Assembly: GCA_045602005.1 (NCBI GenBank)
Contig: JAZSAS010000071.1
Location: forward strand, 1-35,704
Reading direction: 5' to 3'
From: UMGS755 sp045602005
GTDB taxonomy: Bacteria > Bacillota > Clostridia > UBA1381 > UBA9506
Length of the DNA: 35,704 nt
Position numbers and translations under genes: made by a program. The notes under the pieces are model-generated. The model searched no databases, was not told the origin of the DNA, and saw nothing but the letters and a program-made list of their open reading frames with translations. Below, one piece after another: positions 6,910 through 14,335 of the stretch (the first letter of the stretch is position 1; every line of letters begins with the position of its first letter).

Positions 6910-7065
6910 ATGAAGAAATACGTTTGTCCCTGCGGATATGTGTATGACCCTGCGGTAGGCGACCCTGACAACGGTGTTGCCCCCGGCACGGCCTGGGAAG
7001 ATGTGGCTGAGGATTGGGTTTGTCCGGTCTGCGGTCTCGGTAAAGACGTTTTTGAAGAAGAATAA
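6910..7065 (+). CDS. Rubredoxin with a shortened first knuckle (CxC)
   Basis: A 51-aa one-iron electron carrier, probably for the rubrerythrins and flavodiiron protein. The second metal knuckle is normal (CPVCG at 38-42), and the body (YVYDPAVGDPDNGVAPGT and the Trp in EDW) is textbook rubredoxin. The first knuckle reads VCPCG, so two cysteines are separated by one residue instead of the usual two. The codons are unambiguous: TGT CCC TGC GGA. GGAGG lies nine bases before the ATG. It is the last gene of the perR cluster and ends in a strong terminator. Confidence 0.93.
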   Translation: MKKYVCPCGYVYDPAVGDPDNGVAPGTAWEDVAEDWVCPVCGLGKDVFEEE

Positions 7066-7068
7066 TAA

Positions 7069-7110
7069 AAAAGGAGCTGTCGCAGAAAACTCTGTAACAG
7101 CTCCTTTTGT
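7069..7110. terminator. Bidirectional terminator between rubredoxin and mntP
   Basis: A 12-bp perfect stem, AAAAGGAGCTGT (7069-7080) with ACAGCTCCTTTT (7097-7108), has an extra small internal stem in the loop. T runs appear on both strands. It sits between convergent genes. Confidence 0.9.
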
Positions 7111-7119
7111 ATTATATTC

Positions 7120-7683
7120 CTATTGAAAAAAAGCGTGTTCTATTAAAATTTTGCATCCCATCAAAACCAAAACAACGCCGCCGGCAATTTGTGCACGGCT
7201 GCCCAATGCTGTTCCGGCACGCTTGCCAAGAAGTGCGCCCAAAGTGCAAAGGCAAAAGGTGATCAGCCCGATGGTGATAACGCTTGACCAGATGGAAAAG
7301 TTTGTACTCATAAAAGCGAAAGTGATGCCGGCAGCCAGTGCATCAATGCTGGTGGCAATGGCCAGAATCAGCAGCACCTTAATTTGTGTGCTTCCTGTCG
7401 CAGCATCATCACCCTTAACTGCCTCTATAATCATTTTAACGCCCACATATCCCAAAAGTGCAAAAGCCACCCAGTGGTCAAGTGCTGTGATATAATCGGC
7501 AAACATTCGTCCTGCGGCCCAACCGATGAGAGGCATGAGCATCTGAAAAAGACCAAAGAAAAAACCGAATTTCAATGCGTCCTTCAAGCGCAGGTCCTGA
7601 ATCACCATGCCGTTTGAAAGAGAAACAGCAAAGGCATCCATGGAAAGGCCGACAGCGATGAATATTAGCTCATAAAAGTGCAT
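7120..7683 (-). CDS. mntP: Manganese efflux pump MntP
   Basis: A polytopic inner-membrane protein (187 aa, about six hydrophobic helices) of the MntP/DUF204 family that exports Mn2+. The two halves carry the repeated acidic signature: SMDAFAVS near residue 14 and SIDALAAGI near residue 112. AGGAGG precedes the ATG. It is the last gene of the degV-lysC-bactofilin unit, only 20 bp from the bactofilin stop. No yybP-ykoY manganese riboswitch fits in that gap, so control must come from elsewhere. Confidence 0.92.
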   Translation of the reverse strand: MHFYELIFIAVGLSMDAFAVSLSNGMVIQDLRLKDALKFGFFFGLFQMLMPLIGWAAGRMFADYITALDHWVAFALLGYVGVKMIIEAVKGDDAATGSTQIKVLLILAIATSIDALAAGITFAFMSTNFSIWSSVITIGLITFCLCTLGALLGKRAGTALGSRAQIAGGVVLVLMGCKILIEHAFFQ

Positions 7684-7703
7684 ATTTGATTATGCCTCCT
7701 GTT

Positions 7704-8132
7704 TTATGCTTCAACGGGTTCTTCGTCTGCAGACACAGTCTCAGGCACAGAGCCTGTTTCCGGCTCTGTCTTGGTGACGGGGGCAGGCTCTTTGGGGGCG
7801 GAATGATTCATGCCGTTAAAGATGCCGTCTTCTTCAATGACCAAGGAACCGGTTTCAACATTTCCCTCTAAAACGCCTGTGCTTTTAATTAAAAGCTGTT
7901 CCCGGGTTGTTACATTGCCATTAAGCCGGCCTGCAACAATGAGTGCCAGAGCGGAGATGTCGCCCTCAACACAGGCACTCTCTGAAAGAATCACTTCACG
8001 GGTGGTTTTAATATTGCCGTGAACGGTGCCGTCAATTTTAACGGCGCTCTCTGACACAAGGTCACCTGTCAGGCAGGTTTTTTCACCGATTAAAACATCT
8101 ACATTGATATACTTGAATTTTTTTAAATTCAT
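7704..8132 (-). CDS. Bactofilin-family polymer-forming protein
   Basis: A cytoskeletal protein predicted to build nucleotide-independent filaments through a right-handed beta-helix. From about residue 8 to 100 there are repeating short beta-strand units (IGEKTCLTGDLVSES, VKIDGTVHGNI, VILSESACVEGDI, LIVAGRLNGNV), typical of bactofilins. A disordered Pro/Glu/Thr-rich tail follows. I start it at ATG 8132 (142 aa), preceded by AAAGGAAG. An in-frame ATG at 8210 also has a possible AAAGG site and would add 26 residues. Its role next to lysC and mntP is unclear; wall synthesis (diaminopimelate from aspartate) is a speculative link. Confidence 0.82.
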   Translation of the reverse strand: MNLKKFKYINVDVLIGEKTCLTGDLVSESAVKIDGTVHGNIKTTREVILSESACVEGDISALALIVAGRLNGNVTTREQLLIKSTGVLEGNVETGSLVIEEDGIFNGMNHSAPKEPAPVTKTEPETGSVPETVSADEEPVEA

Positions 8133-8240
8133 GATATCACTTCCTTTGTTTAAAGTGCGCCGAACTGTAGGCCCTGATATCACAACAGGCATTCGCTGCT
8201 GCCTTTCCATAGCGACCTTTTCCTGTTGCTTCTCTGTGAT

Positions 8241-9446
8241 TTACAGCTCAAATTTATCGTGAATAGCACGAACAGCCTTGTCTTCGGCTCCGGCGTCAAT
8301 CAGAACTGACACCTTAATTTCAGAAGTACCAATCATGTGAATGTTAATCTGTGCTTCGTAGAGCGCCTCAAACATTTTAGCTGCAACGCCGGGGTTGGAA
8401 ACCATGCCGGCACCCACGATGGAAACCTTGGAAACATCCTTGGTCCAGTCAAGACTCTGATATCCGATAGCATCCTTATTTTCCTCTAAGAGTGCAAGAG
8501 CTTCGTCCAAATGTTGTTCTGAAGTTGTGAAGCTGATGTCTTTTGAGCCTTCACGGCCAATAGACTGGAGAATGATATCTACATTGATATTCTTCTTAGC
8601 AAGCAGTGAGAAGATTCTGAAAGCTTTCCCCGGTGTATCTGAAATGCCACAAAGAGAAATCCGAGCCACGTCAGAATCCTTTGCAACGCCTCTAACTAAC
8701 ATTTTTTCCACGTTGACAACCTCCTTAACGATGGTGCCCTCTGCCCGGGTCAGGCTGGAACGGACACAGATGTTTACATTATATTTTTTACCCATTTCTA
8801 CAGAGCGGTTATGCAGCACATTGGCACCCAGACTTGCCAGCTCCAGCATTTCATCAAAGGTAATTTCATCCAGCTTGGAAGCGTTTGGTACAATTCTGGG
8901 GTCAGTGGTATACACACCGTCTACATCGGTGTAGATTTCGCATAAATCAGCATGCAACGCCGCTGCCAGTGCAACAGCTGAGGTATCGGAGCCGCCACGG
9001 CCTAAGGTGGTGATGTCGCCGTAACGATTCAAGCCTTGGAAGCCGGCCACAATGACAATGTTCTTTTTGTCAAGTTCTTTTTGAATCCGCTCCTGCTCGA
9101 TTTTTCTGATGCGGGCGGCGGAATATTTAGAATCTGTGTGAACACCTACCTGCCAGCCTGTTAAAGACACCACAGGAAAGCCCAGCTTTTCAATGGCCAT
9201 GGCCAGCAGAGCGATAGAAATCTGCTCGCCGGTGGAAAGCAGCATATCCATTTCACGCTTTGAGGGGTTCGGGTTGATTTCTTTTGCTTTTTCAATCAGG
9301 TCGTCGGTGGTGTCGCCCTGTGCTGAAACAACGACAATAACCTGGTTGCCGGCTTTATAAGTGCTCGTGATGATATCTGCCACGTTGAAAACACGTTCAG
9401 CATTAGCCACAGACGAGCCACCGAATTTTTGTACAATTAGACTCAT
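8241..9446 (-). CDS. lysC: Aspartate kinase
   Basis: Phosphorylates L-aspartate with ATP, the first step to lysine, diaminopimelate, threonine and methionine. The 401-aa protein has the N-terminal kinase core (KFGGSSVA at about 6-13, GRGGSDTSAVALAAAL near 155-170) and two C-terminal ACT domains (about 265-401) for feedback by amino acids. The start is ATG 9446, preceded by AAAGGA on the minus strand; a longer reading to 9485 runs into the degV gap and lacks a ribosome site. It lies 51 bp after degV, with no lysine riboswitch in the gap. It is a short, single-function aspartokinase without a homoserine dehydrogenase domain. Confidence 0.95.
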   Translation of the reverse strand: MSLIVQKFGGSSVANAERVFNVADIITSTYKAGNQVIVVVSAQGDTTDDLIEKAKEINPNPSKREMDMLLSTGEQISIALLAMAIEKLGFPVVSLTGWQVGVHTDSKYSAARIRKIEQERIQKELDKKNIVIVAGFQGLNRYGDITTLGRGGSDTSAVALAAALHADLCEIYTDVDGVYTTDPRIVPNASKLDEITFDEMLELASLGANVLHNRSVEMGKKYNVNICVRSSLTRAEGTIVKEVVNVEKMLVRGVAKDSDVARISLCGISDTPGKAFRIFSLLAKKNINVDIILQSIGREGSKDISFTTSEQHLDEALALLEENKDAIGYQSLDWTKDVSKVSIVGAGMVSNPGVAAKMFEALYEAQINIHMIGTSEIKVSVLIDAGAEDKAVRAIHDKFEL

Positions 9447-9497
9447 GAGACCAGTCCTTTCCGAATTGATAACGCCTTTCGGCAATGAATATACGAT

Positions 9498-10346
9498 TTA
9501 TTTGCGGGCAAACAAAATGCCCAGAGTATTAGGTCCGCAGTGGGCAGAAATCGTGCATCCAGCACGGGTCACAAGCACCTGATGGAACAAACCTGTAGCC
9601 TCCACGGCATCACGCACGCTATCTACAACTGCAGCGTCGCAGCCGGCATGGGTAACAAAAATCCGCTCAGGGTCAACCTCGCCTTCTGACAAACGTTCTT
9701 CCACATATTTTTTAAGAACGGCCTGAAATTTACCCCGATATTTTTTTCCCACGTCCATTTTTCCTTCACCCACTTCAATACAGGGCTTAATTCCCAACAG
9801 GTTGGCACCCAGAGCCGACAAAGCACTGCAACGGCCGCCCTTATATAAAAATTCCAGATTTTCCACAACAAAGCTGGCGTTAACCCGCTGTGCATAAGCT
9901 TTTGATGCTGCAACAATTTCCTCGGCAGAAGCACCGCCAGCCAGTAAATCGGCGGCATTTAAAATCGTTAGTGCTTCACCGGTGGAGAGGTTTAACGTAT
10001 CCACAGGGAAAACCTTACCGGGAAATTCTTCTGCTGCTAAAACAGCATTCTGATAGGTGCAGGAAAGGCCGGAGCTTAAAGTAAAATGAATCACCTGCTC
10101 TGCTTCTTCCAGCAGCTTTTCAAAATATGCAGTGAAATCGCCAATAGAAGTGGCAGAAGTTTTAGGCAGAATATTACTTTCTTCTACCTTTTTATATAAT
10201 TCATCCGGCGTGATATCAATGCCGTCTCGCAGGCTTTCGTCGCCAAAGGTTATGTATAGCGGCAGTAATCGAATTTGATATTTTTCCAGTAACTCAGGGG
10301 TTAAGTCGCAGGTGGAATCTGCAGAAATCAAAATCTTTTTTTTCAA
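9498..10346 (-). CDS. DegV-family fatty-acid-binding protein
   Basis: DegV/FakB-like proteins bind a fatty acid and, as FakB, present it to the FakA kinase for phosphorylation and membrane lipid synthesis. The 282-aa length, the N-terminal ADSTCDL, the TSGLSCTYQNA-type stretch LSSGLSCTYQNA, and the FLYKGGRCSALSALGANLLGIKP core are family hallmarks. The start is a TTG codon at 10346, preceded by AAGGAGG eight bases upstream. It is first in a minus-strand unit with lysC, bactofilin and mntP. No fakA gene is in the window. The bound lipid is unknown. Confidence 0.9.
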   Translation of the reverse strand: MKKKILISADSTCDLTPELLEKYQIRLLPLYITFGDESLRDGIDITPDELYKKVEESNILPKTSATSIGDFTAYFEKLLEEAEQVIHFTLSSGLSCTYQNAVLAAEEFPGKVFPVDTLNLSTGEALTILNAADLLAGGASAEEIVAASKAYAQRVNASFVVENLEFLYKGGRCSALSALGANLLGIKPCIEVGEGKMDVGKKYRGKFQAVLKKYVEERLSEGEVDPERIFVTHAGCDAAVVDSVRDAVEATGLFHQVLVTRAGCTISAHCGPNTLGILFARK

Positions 10347-10423
10347 AATGTTCCCCTCCTTGACTGTATGGGCGTATAAATTTGACGGTCTTACACCTGA
10401 TTTTTTTCAATATACCAGCATTT

Positions 10424-10452
10424 ATTATAATATATTAGGGATAAAATGTCAA
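10424..10452 (-). promoter_or_regulatory. Consensus promoter of the degV-lysC unit
   Basis: On the minus strand a perfect TTGACA (complement of 10447-10452) and a perfect TATAAT (complement of 10424-10429) are 17 bp apart. The leader before degV would be only about 70 nt, too short for a lysine riboswitch. Confidence 0.9.
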
Positions 10453-10524
10453 TATGAACGGAGAAGAAAAGCCGGAGAGCCGTTGCCAAAAAACAAAAAA
10501 GGACAGAAATGTTGCAATTTGCTC

Positions 10525-10553
10525 TTGTAAAAATGCAGAGAACATGATAAAAT
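10525..10553 (+). promoter_or_regulatory. Plus-strand promoter candidate upstream of pckG
   Basis: TTGTAA (10525-10530) and TAAAAT (10548-10553) are spaced by 17 bp. Transcription would begin near 10560 and run into the structured segment that follows, about 400 nt ahead of pckG. Confidence 0.45.
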
Positions 10554-10592
10554 ACATATTGGCAGAAATTTAACAATGTTATGTGCAGTTAA

Positions 10593-10809
10593 AAATCAAC
10601 ACCCGATTAGAGGATTATGTGTCTGTGAGTGACAGATTCCAAACAAACGGGATAGGTGTCTTAGACGGTGTTGTGTTAAAAAAATAACAAACAGAGAAAG
10701 GCTGTGCCGCAGGGGCCTCTATGATTCTTTCCGACAGAGGTTTCGTTGCCTGCTCTGCTGCTTTTTCTGCAGCCATTCCGAGGATTTTGGGTTTTTATTT
10801 TCGTTGATT
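10593..10809 (+). ncRNA. Candidate structured leader or small RNA before pckG
   Basis: The segment has more pairing than its surroundings. CAACACC (10597-10603) pairs with GGTGTTG (10667-10673) around a local hairpin TCTGT/ACAGA (10622-10636); the same 5' bases can instead pair with GGTGT at 10655-10659. A second rod-like fold stacks AGAGAAAG (10693-10700) on CTTTTTCT (10761-10768), GCAGG (10709-10713) on CCTGC (10749-10753) and CCTCT (10716-10720) on AGAGG (10736-10740). A competing hairpin GCTGC/GCAGC is at 10757-10773. I recognise no known riboswitch consensus. It could be an independent sRNA, a pckG leader or chance pairing. Confidence 0.3.
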
Positions 10810-10849
10810 CTGTTTTCATTAAAAAAATGTGAATTCCATCATATTTATC

Positions 10850-10878
10850 TTGACGAAACTCGCATTTTATGACATAAT
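10850..10878 (+). promoter_or_regulatory. Promoter of pckG
   Basis: TTGACG (10850-10855) and CATAAT (10873-10878) are separated by 17 bp. The leader to the ATG is about 95 nt and contains the small hairpin at 10930-10944. Confidence 0.65.
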
Positions 10879-10980
10879 AATATGTAATCGGCTTTTTTAT
10901 AAAGTCTATAAAATCTACTTGTAAAAAATCGGAGCCAGACTCCGGTTCAGTTAAAATTTTTCATCGAAGGAGTGTTAGAG

Positions 10981-12771
10981 ATGACAATTACCAACAAATC
11001 CGTAAATGCATGGATTGAGCAAATGAAAGAGCTGGTCAAGCCCGATAACGTGGTTTTGATTGACGGTAGCGAAGCACAGTATGAGGCTCTGCGTGCAGAA
11101 GCCTGTGCAACCGGAGAAATGATTAAGCTGAATGAAGAAAAACTGCCCGGTTGCTACCTGCACCGCACCGCAGTGAACGACGTTGCCCGCGTTGAGGACA
11201 GAACCTTTATCTGTGCCAAGACAAAAGAGGCAGCCGGCCCCACTAATAACTGGATGGATCCTCAGGAAGCATATAAAATGCTGTATGACATTGCTAAGGA
11301 TTCTTATAAAGGAAGAACCATGTATGTAATTCCTTATTCTATGGGTCCTGTTGGTTCTGAGTTCTCCAAAATCGGTATTGAGCTGACTGACTCTATCTAC
11401 GTTGTTTTAAACATGGCTATCATGACCCGTGTTGGTGCTGACGTTCTGGCAGCACTGGGTGACAGCGAAGACTGGATTAAGGGTCTTCACTGCAAATGTG
11501 ATATTGACGAATCTAAGAGATATATCTGCCACTTCCCCGAAGATAACACTATTATCTCTGTTAACTCCGGTTATGGCGGAAACGTTCTTTTAGGCAAAAA
11601 GTGCTTTGCTCTGCGTATTGCTTCTTTCTTGGGCAAAAACGAAGGCTGGATGGCTGAGCACATGCTCATTTTAGGTCTTGAAAATCCCAAGGGCGAAGTA
11701 AAATACATTGCAGCAGCATTCCCCTCTGCCTGTGGTAAAACCAATCTGGCAATGCTGATTCCGCCGGAAAAATATCGCAAGCAGGGTTATAAAGTTTGGT
11801 GTGTTGGTGATGACATTGCCTGGATGCGTGTGGGTGAAGATGGCAGACTGTGGGCCATTAACCCCGAAAACGGTTTCTTCGGCGTTGCCCCCGGCACCAA
11901 CGAAAACTCTAACCCCAATGCATTGGCTTCTACCCGCAAGAACACCATTTTCACCAACGTTGCTCATAACTTAGATGACAACACCGTTTGGTGGGAAGGT
12001 CTTGATAACGATCCCCCGAAGAACGCTTTGAACTGGCGTGGCGAAGAGTGGGATTACACCAAATATGACAAGGCTGACAAGGTGGGCACCAGTGGTGCAC
12101 ATCCCAACTCCAGATTTACTGCTCCGGCAGAGAACTGCCCCTGCATCAGCTCCGAATTCAATTCCGGTAAGGGCGTGCCCATTTCCGCAATCGTATTCGG
12201 CGGCCGTCGTGCAAAGGCTGCTCCGCTGGTATACCAGTCAAGAGATTGGGATCACGGTGTGTTTGTGGGTGCTGTTATGGCTTCTGAAACCACAGCAGCT
12301 GCAACCGGTAAGGTTGGCGTTGTTCGTCATGACCCCATGGCTATGCGTCCCTTCTGCGGTTATCACATGGCTGAATACTTCCAGCATTGGCTCGACATGG
12401 GCAAAAAGCTGGGTGACAAGGCTCCCAAAATCTTCAACGTTAACTGGTTCAGACTGGACGATGACGGCAACTTCATCTGGCCCGGCTTTGGCGACAACAT
12501 GCGTGTTCTGAACTGGATTTTAGACCGTTGCGATGACAAGGTTGATGCTAAGGAAACCGCAATTGGTTACGTTCCCAATACCGGCGACATTGATATTGAA
12601 GGTCTTTCTGATGTGACCAGCGATACCATTGCTGAGCTGTTGAATGTTGATAAAGATGTTTGGACTGCTGAAGCTGCTGACATTGAAAAGTTCTTTGCAG
12701 ACACCTTTGGCGACAAGCTGCCGGCAGAGTTGGATGATTCTCTGAAAACTTTAAAGGGCAAATTAAACTAA
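10981..12771 (+). CDS. pckG: Phosphoenolpyruvate carboxykinase (GTP)
   Basis: Interconverts oxaloacetate + GTP with phosphoenolpyruvate + GDP + CO2. In fermenting anaerobes it often runs toward oxaloacetate, saving a phosphate bond. The 596-aa size and motifs are those of the GTP-dependent class: P-loop PSACGKT (about 248-254), kinase-2 motif VGDDIAWM (about 275-282), the substrate stretch SGYGGN near 196-201 and a conserved C-terminal FGDNMRVLNWI. The start is ATG 10981, with AAGGAG eight bases before it; a GTG at 10972 lies at that ribosome site. It is a single-gene unit with its own promoter and terminator. Confidence 0.97.
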   Translation: MTITNKSVNAWIEQMKELVKPDNVVLIDGSEAQYEALRAEACATGEMIKLNEEKLPGCYLHRTAVNDVARVEDRTFICAKTKEAAGPTNNWMDPQEAYKMLYDIAKDSYKGRTMYVIPYSMGPVGSEFSKIGIELTDSIYVVLNMAIMTRVGADVLAALGDSEDWIKGLHCKCDIDESKRYICHFPEDNTIISVNSGYGGNVLLGKKCFALRIASFLGKNEGWMAEHMLILGLENPKGEVKYIAAAFPSACGKTNLAMLIPPEKYRKQGYKVWCVGDDIAWMRVGEDGRLWAINPENGFFGVAPGTNENSNPNALASTRKNTIFTNVAHNLDDNTVWWEGLDNDPPKNALNWRGEEWDYTKYDKADKVGTSGAHPNSRFTAPAENCPCISSEFNSGKGVPISAIVFGGRRAKAAPLVYQSRDWDHGVFVGAVMASETTAAATGKVGVVRHDPMAMRPFCGYHMAEYFQHWLDMGKKLGDKAPKIFNVNWFRLDDDGNFIWPGFGDNMRVLNWILDRCDDKVDAKETAIGYVPNTGDIDIEGLSDVTSDTIAELLNVDKDVWTAEAADIEKFFADTFGDKLPAELDDSLKTLKGKLN

Positions 12772-12796
12772 GAAAAACTAAAAACAATAACAACAT

Positions 12797-12842
12797 GGGG
12801 TTGCAGTAAACCGTTGGTTTTTCTGCATCCCCTTTTTTCTTT
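12797..12842 (+). terminator. Terminator of pckG
   Basis: The stem GGGGTTGCAG (12797-12806) with CTGCATCCCC (12823-12832) has one T-T mismatch, and an inner AAACC/GGTTT stem lies in its loop. Six T follow (12833-12838). Confidence 0.92.
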
Positions 12843-12956
12843 ATGTATGGTGGGAGAGTTGTTTTGAAATGACTCTCGCAAACCATAAAGAGCTCATAAA
12901 TCCTGTAAGCTTGACATACACTTTACCAAGGAAATTTACGGTGAGGAGTGTAGCAC

Positions 12957-14207
12957 GTGCAGGAATATTTAATTCGCTGCCAAGGTCATTGGTGGCATTT
13001 TTTTATGAAACCCTTTTATGGATTGTGTTTCCGAAAACGGGAAAACGGTCGGTTTTTAAACTTTGAGGTGTTGTTGCCGGAGGCTTGTGAAGACTTTTGT
13101 GCCGCAGGTGTGGGCGATGGGATTCACATTGTTTGTCAGGATAAATCGGGCAGCATTCTTTACCTGACGCAGGAGAAGGAGGTCTGGCACAAGACCACCC
13201 TTTTGGAGAGCAAATCCTCAGTTCCCTATCCCAAGTATTTTTCACTGGTGCCCATGGGCGGGTTTTTAAATCTCTTTTATGTGATTGCCTATCAAGAGAA
13301 GCACATGCTGGTTCACCAGATTCTCTCGGCGCCTGACAAACCGCCAACTGTGGTGGACCGCATCACTCTGCAGTCTCCCCCTTTTCTCTCTGTGGCTCAC
13401 ACAGGAACAGATATAACTGTTTTATATGAAAATGAATCCGGCATCAGCGGACAGCGGCTTTATCGTTGGTCACGCAAGGAGTTTGGGCGGTTTGTGCCGG
13501 TACATCCGGCAGCAGGACCTTCAGTTCGGGGTGCTCTGGTGGAGCCGGGTGACCGGGTGCGGTATGCTGCCTTGCAGACCGTTGATTCTGTTTCAAATTT
13601 GGTCTACTTTGAAAAGACAGAACAAGGTCAAGATACGCCACCGGTCACTGTCTATTTAGACTGCCCTAAAGATGCGGTACCTGTTTTTTGCCATGACGGC
13701 GGCAGGCTATATCTGTCCTGGCGGGAAAACGGCGGCGTCATGTCTTCTTATTCTGTTGATGACGGCGGCAAATGGTCAAAGCCGGTGCGCTACATGAAGG
13801 GAGCCTCTGTATCACCAGTGCTTTATGGTATTTGGGAAGGCGGTGCATTTCGTCAGGCCTATGGCTATGAACAGGATAGAGACATTATGCTCTATGCCTG
13901 TCCCGGACTTCAGGAAGAGATGGTTGAGCGAACCCGTCCCGCCATTCATCCCCGGGGATATGAAGCCCAAGCCTTTGCCCGCAGCATGGGCATGCCTGAA
14001 GAGGAGTCACGCCCCACAGCTGACCCTGTTGTTGAGCAGCTGCAAGACGAGATTCGGCATATTAAGAATCAACTGTTTGATTTGCGGCAGATGATTGCAA
14101 AGCTGTCAGAGGAACAGGCAAAACCCGAGACAGAAGAGGCTGCAAAAAAGCCGAAATATGCGAATGAGGGCAATGGCGGTGTTGCGGTTAATCAAAGTGT
14201 TTCGTAG
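12957..14207 (+). CDS. Unrecognised protein with beta-propeller-like body and coiled-coil tail
   Basis: I do not recognise this 416-aa protein. It has no signal peptide or membrane segment. Residues about 40-320 are rich in short beta-strand-like stretches with regular aromatic/Gly turns (GDGIHIVCQD, DITVLYEN, GRLYLSWREN) and include one Asp-box match, SVDDGGKW (266-273), as found in sialidase/BNR propellers. Residues about 357-387 form a charged heptad region that looks like a coiled coil, then a disordered tail. The start is GTG 12957, with GAGGAG eight bases upstream. It stands alone between the pckG terminator and the CDF promoter. An intracellular scaffold or sensor is a guess. Confidence 0.8.
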   Translation: MQEYLIRCQGHWWHFFMKPFYGLCFRKRENGRFLNFEVLLPEACEDFCAAGVGDGIHIVCQDKSGSILYLTQEKEVWHKTTLLESKSSVPYPKYFSLVPMGGFLNLFYVIAYQEKHMLVHQILSAPDKPPTVVDRITLQSPPFLSVAHTGTDITVLYENESGISGQRLYRWSRKEFGRFVPVHPAAGPSVRGALVEPGDRVRYAALQTVDSVSNLVYFEKTEQGQDTPPVTVYLDCPKDAVPVFCHDGGRLYLSWRENGGVMSSYSVDDGGKWSKPVRYMKGASVSPVLYGIWEGGAFRQAYGYEQDRDIMLYACPGLQEEMVERTRPAIHPRGYEAQAFARSMGMPEEESRPTADPVVEQLQDEIRHIKNQLFDLRQMIAKLSEEQAKPETEEAAKKPKYANEGNGGVAVNQSVS

Positions 14208-14262
14208 TGGGCTATCATTTGGCGGATAGATATCCTGAAAGATGGCAGTGCGCACGTTTTTA

Positions 14263-14291
14263 TTGACATGGCAGGAAGAATATGGTATTCT
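14263..14291 (+). promoter_or_regulatory. Promoter of the CDF exporter gene
   Basis: TTGACA (14263-14268) and TATTCT (14286-14291) have a 17-bp spacer. The -10 lies downstream of an in-frame ATG at 14282, so that ATG would be outside the transcript. This decides for a later start. Confidence 0.75.
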
Positions 14292-14335
14292 ATACTGTAA
14301 TAAGTGCTCTAGCGGCTATAGATAGGATGATAATA

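Larger units (their letters stand above)
10347..10980. other. Gene-free region with divergent promoters and structured segment
   Basis: No ORF here is supportable. The left part carries the degV promoter (minus). A second promoter candidate at 10525-10553 (plus) would launch a transcript through a palindrome-rich stretch (10593-10809). The pckG promoter proper lies at 10850-10878. A 5-bp hairpin CGGAG/CTCCG (10930-10944) sits in the pckG leader. See the separate entries. Confidence 0.6.

Noticed and set aside
7684..7703. yybP-ykoY manganese riboswitch before mntP
   Set aside because: Only 20 bp separate bactofilin from mntP.
10347..10424. Lysine riboswitch ahead of the degV-lysC unit
   Set aside because: The leader from the consensus promoter is only about 70 nt and lacks the L-box conserved blocks; the 51-bp degV-lysC gap is also too short.
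10391..10576. Short reading frames on both strands upstream of degV
   Set aside because: They overlap the perfect degV promoter, have no ribosome sites and are Cys/Phe-rich in a way typical of chance frames.
10560..10809. 6S RNA
   Set aside because: The length and rod-like pairing are suggestive, but there is no clear central bubble with long closing stems, and the outer pairing (AATCAAC with GTTGATT) is short enough to be chance.
12911..12940. TTGACA upstream of the 416-aa gene as its promoter
   Set aside because: No acceptable -10 lies 16-18 bp downstream (ATTTAC/TTTACG), and the start point would fall inside the ribosome site. The promoter of this gene remains unassigned.
14282..14335. 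Upstream ATG as the CDF start
   Set aside because: It lies upstream of the -10 (14286-14291) of a well-spaced promoter and has no ribosome site.
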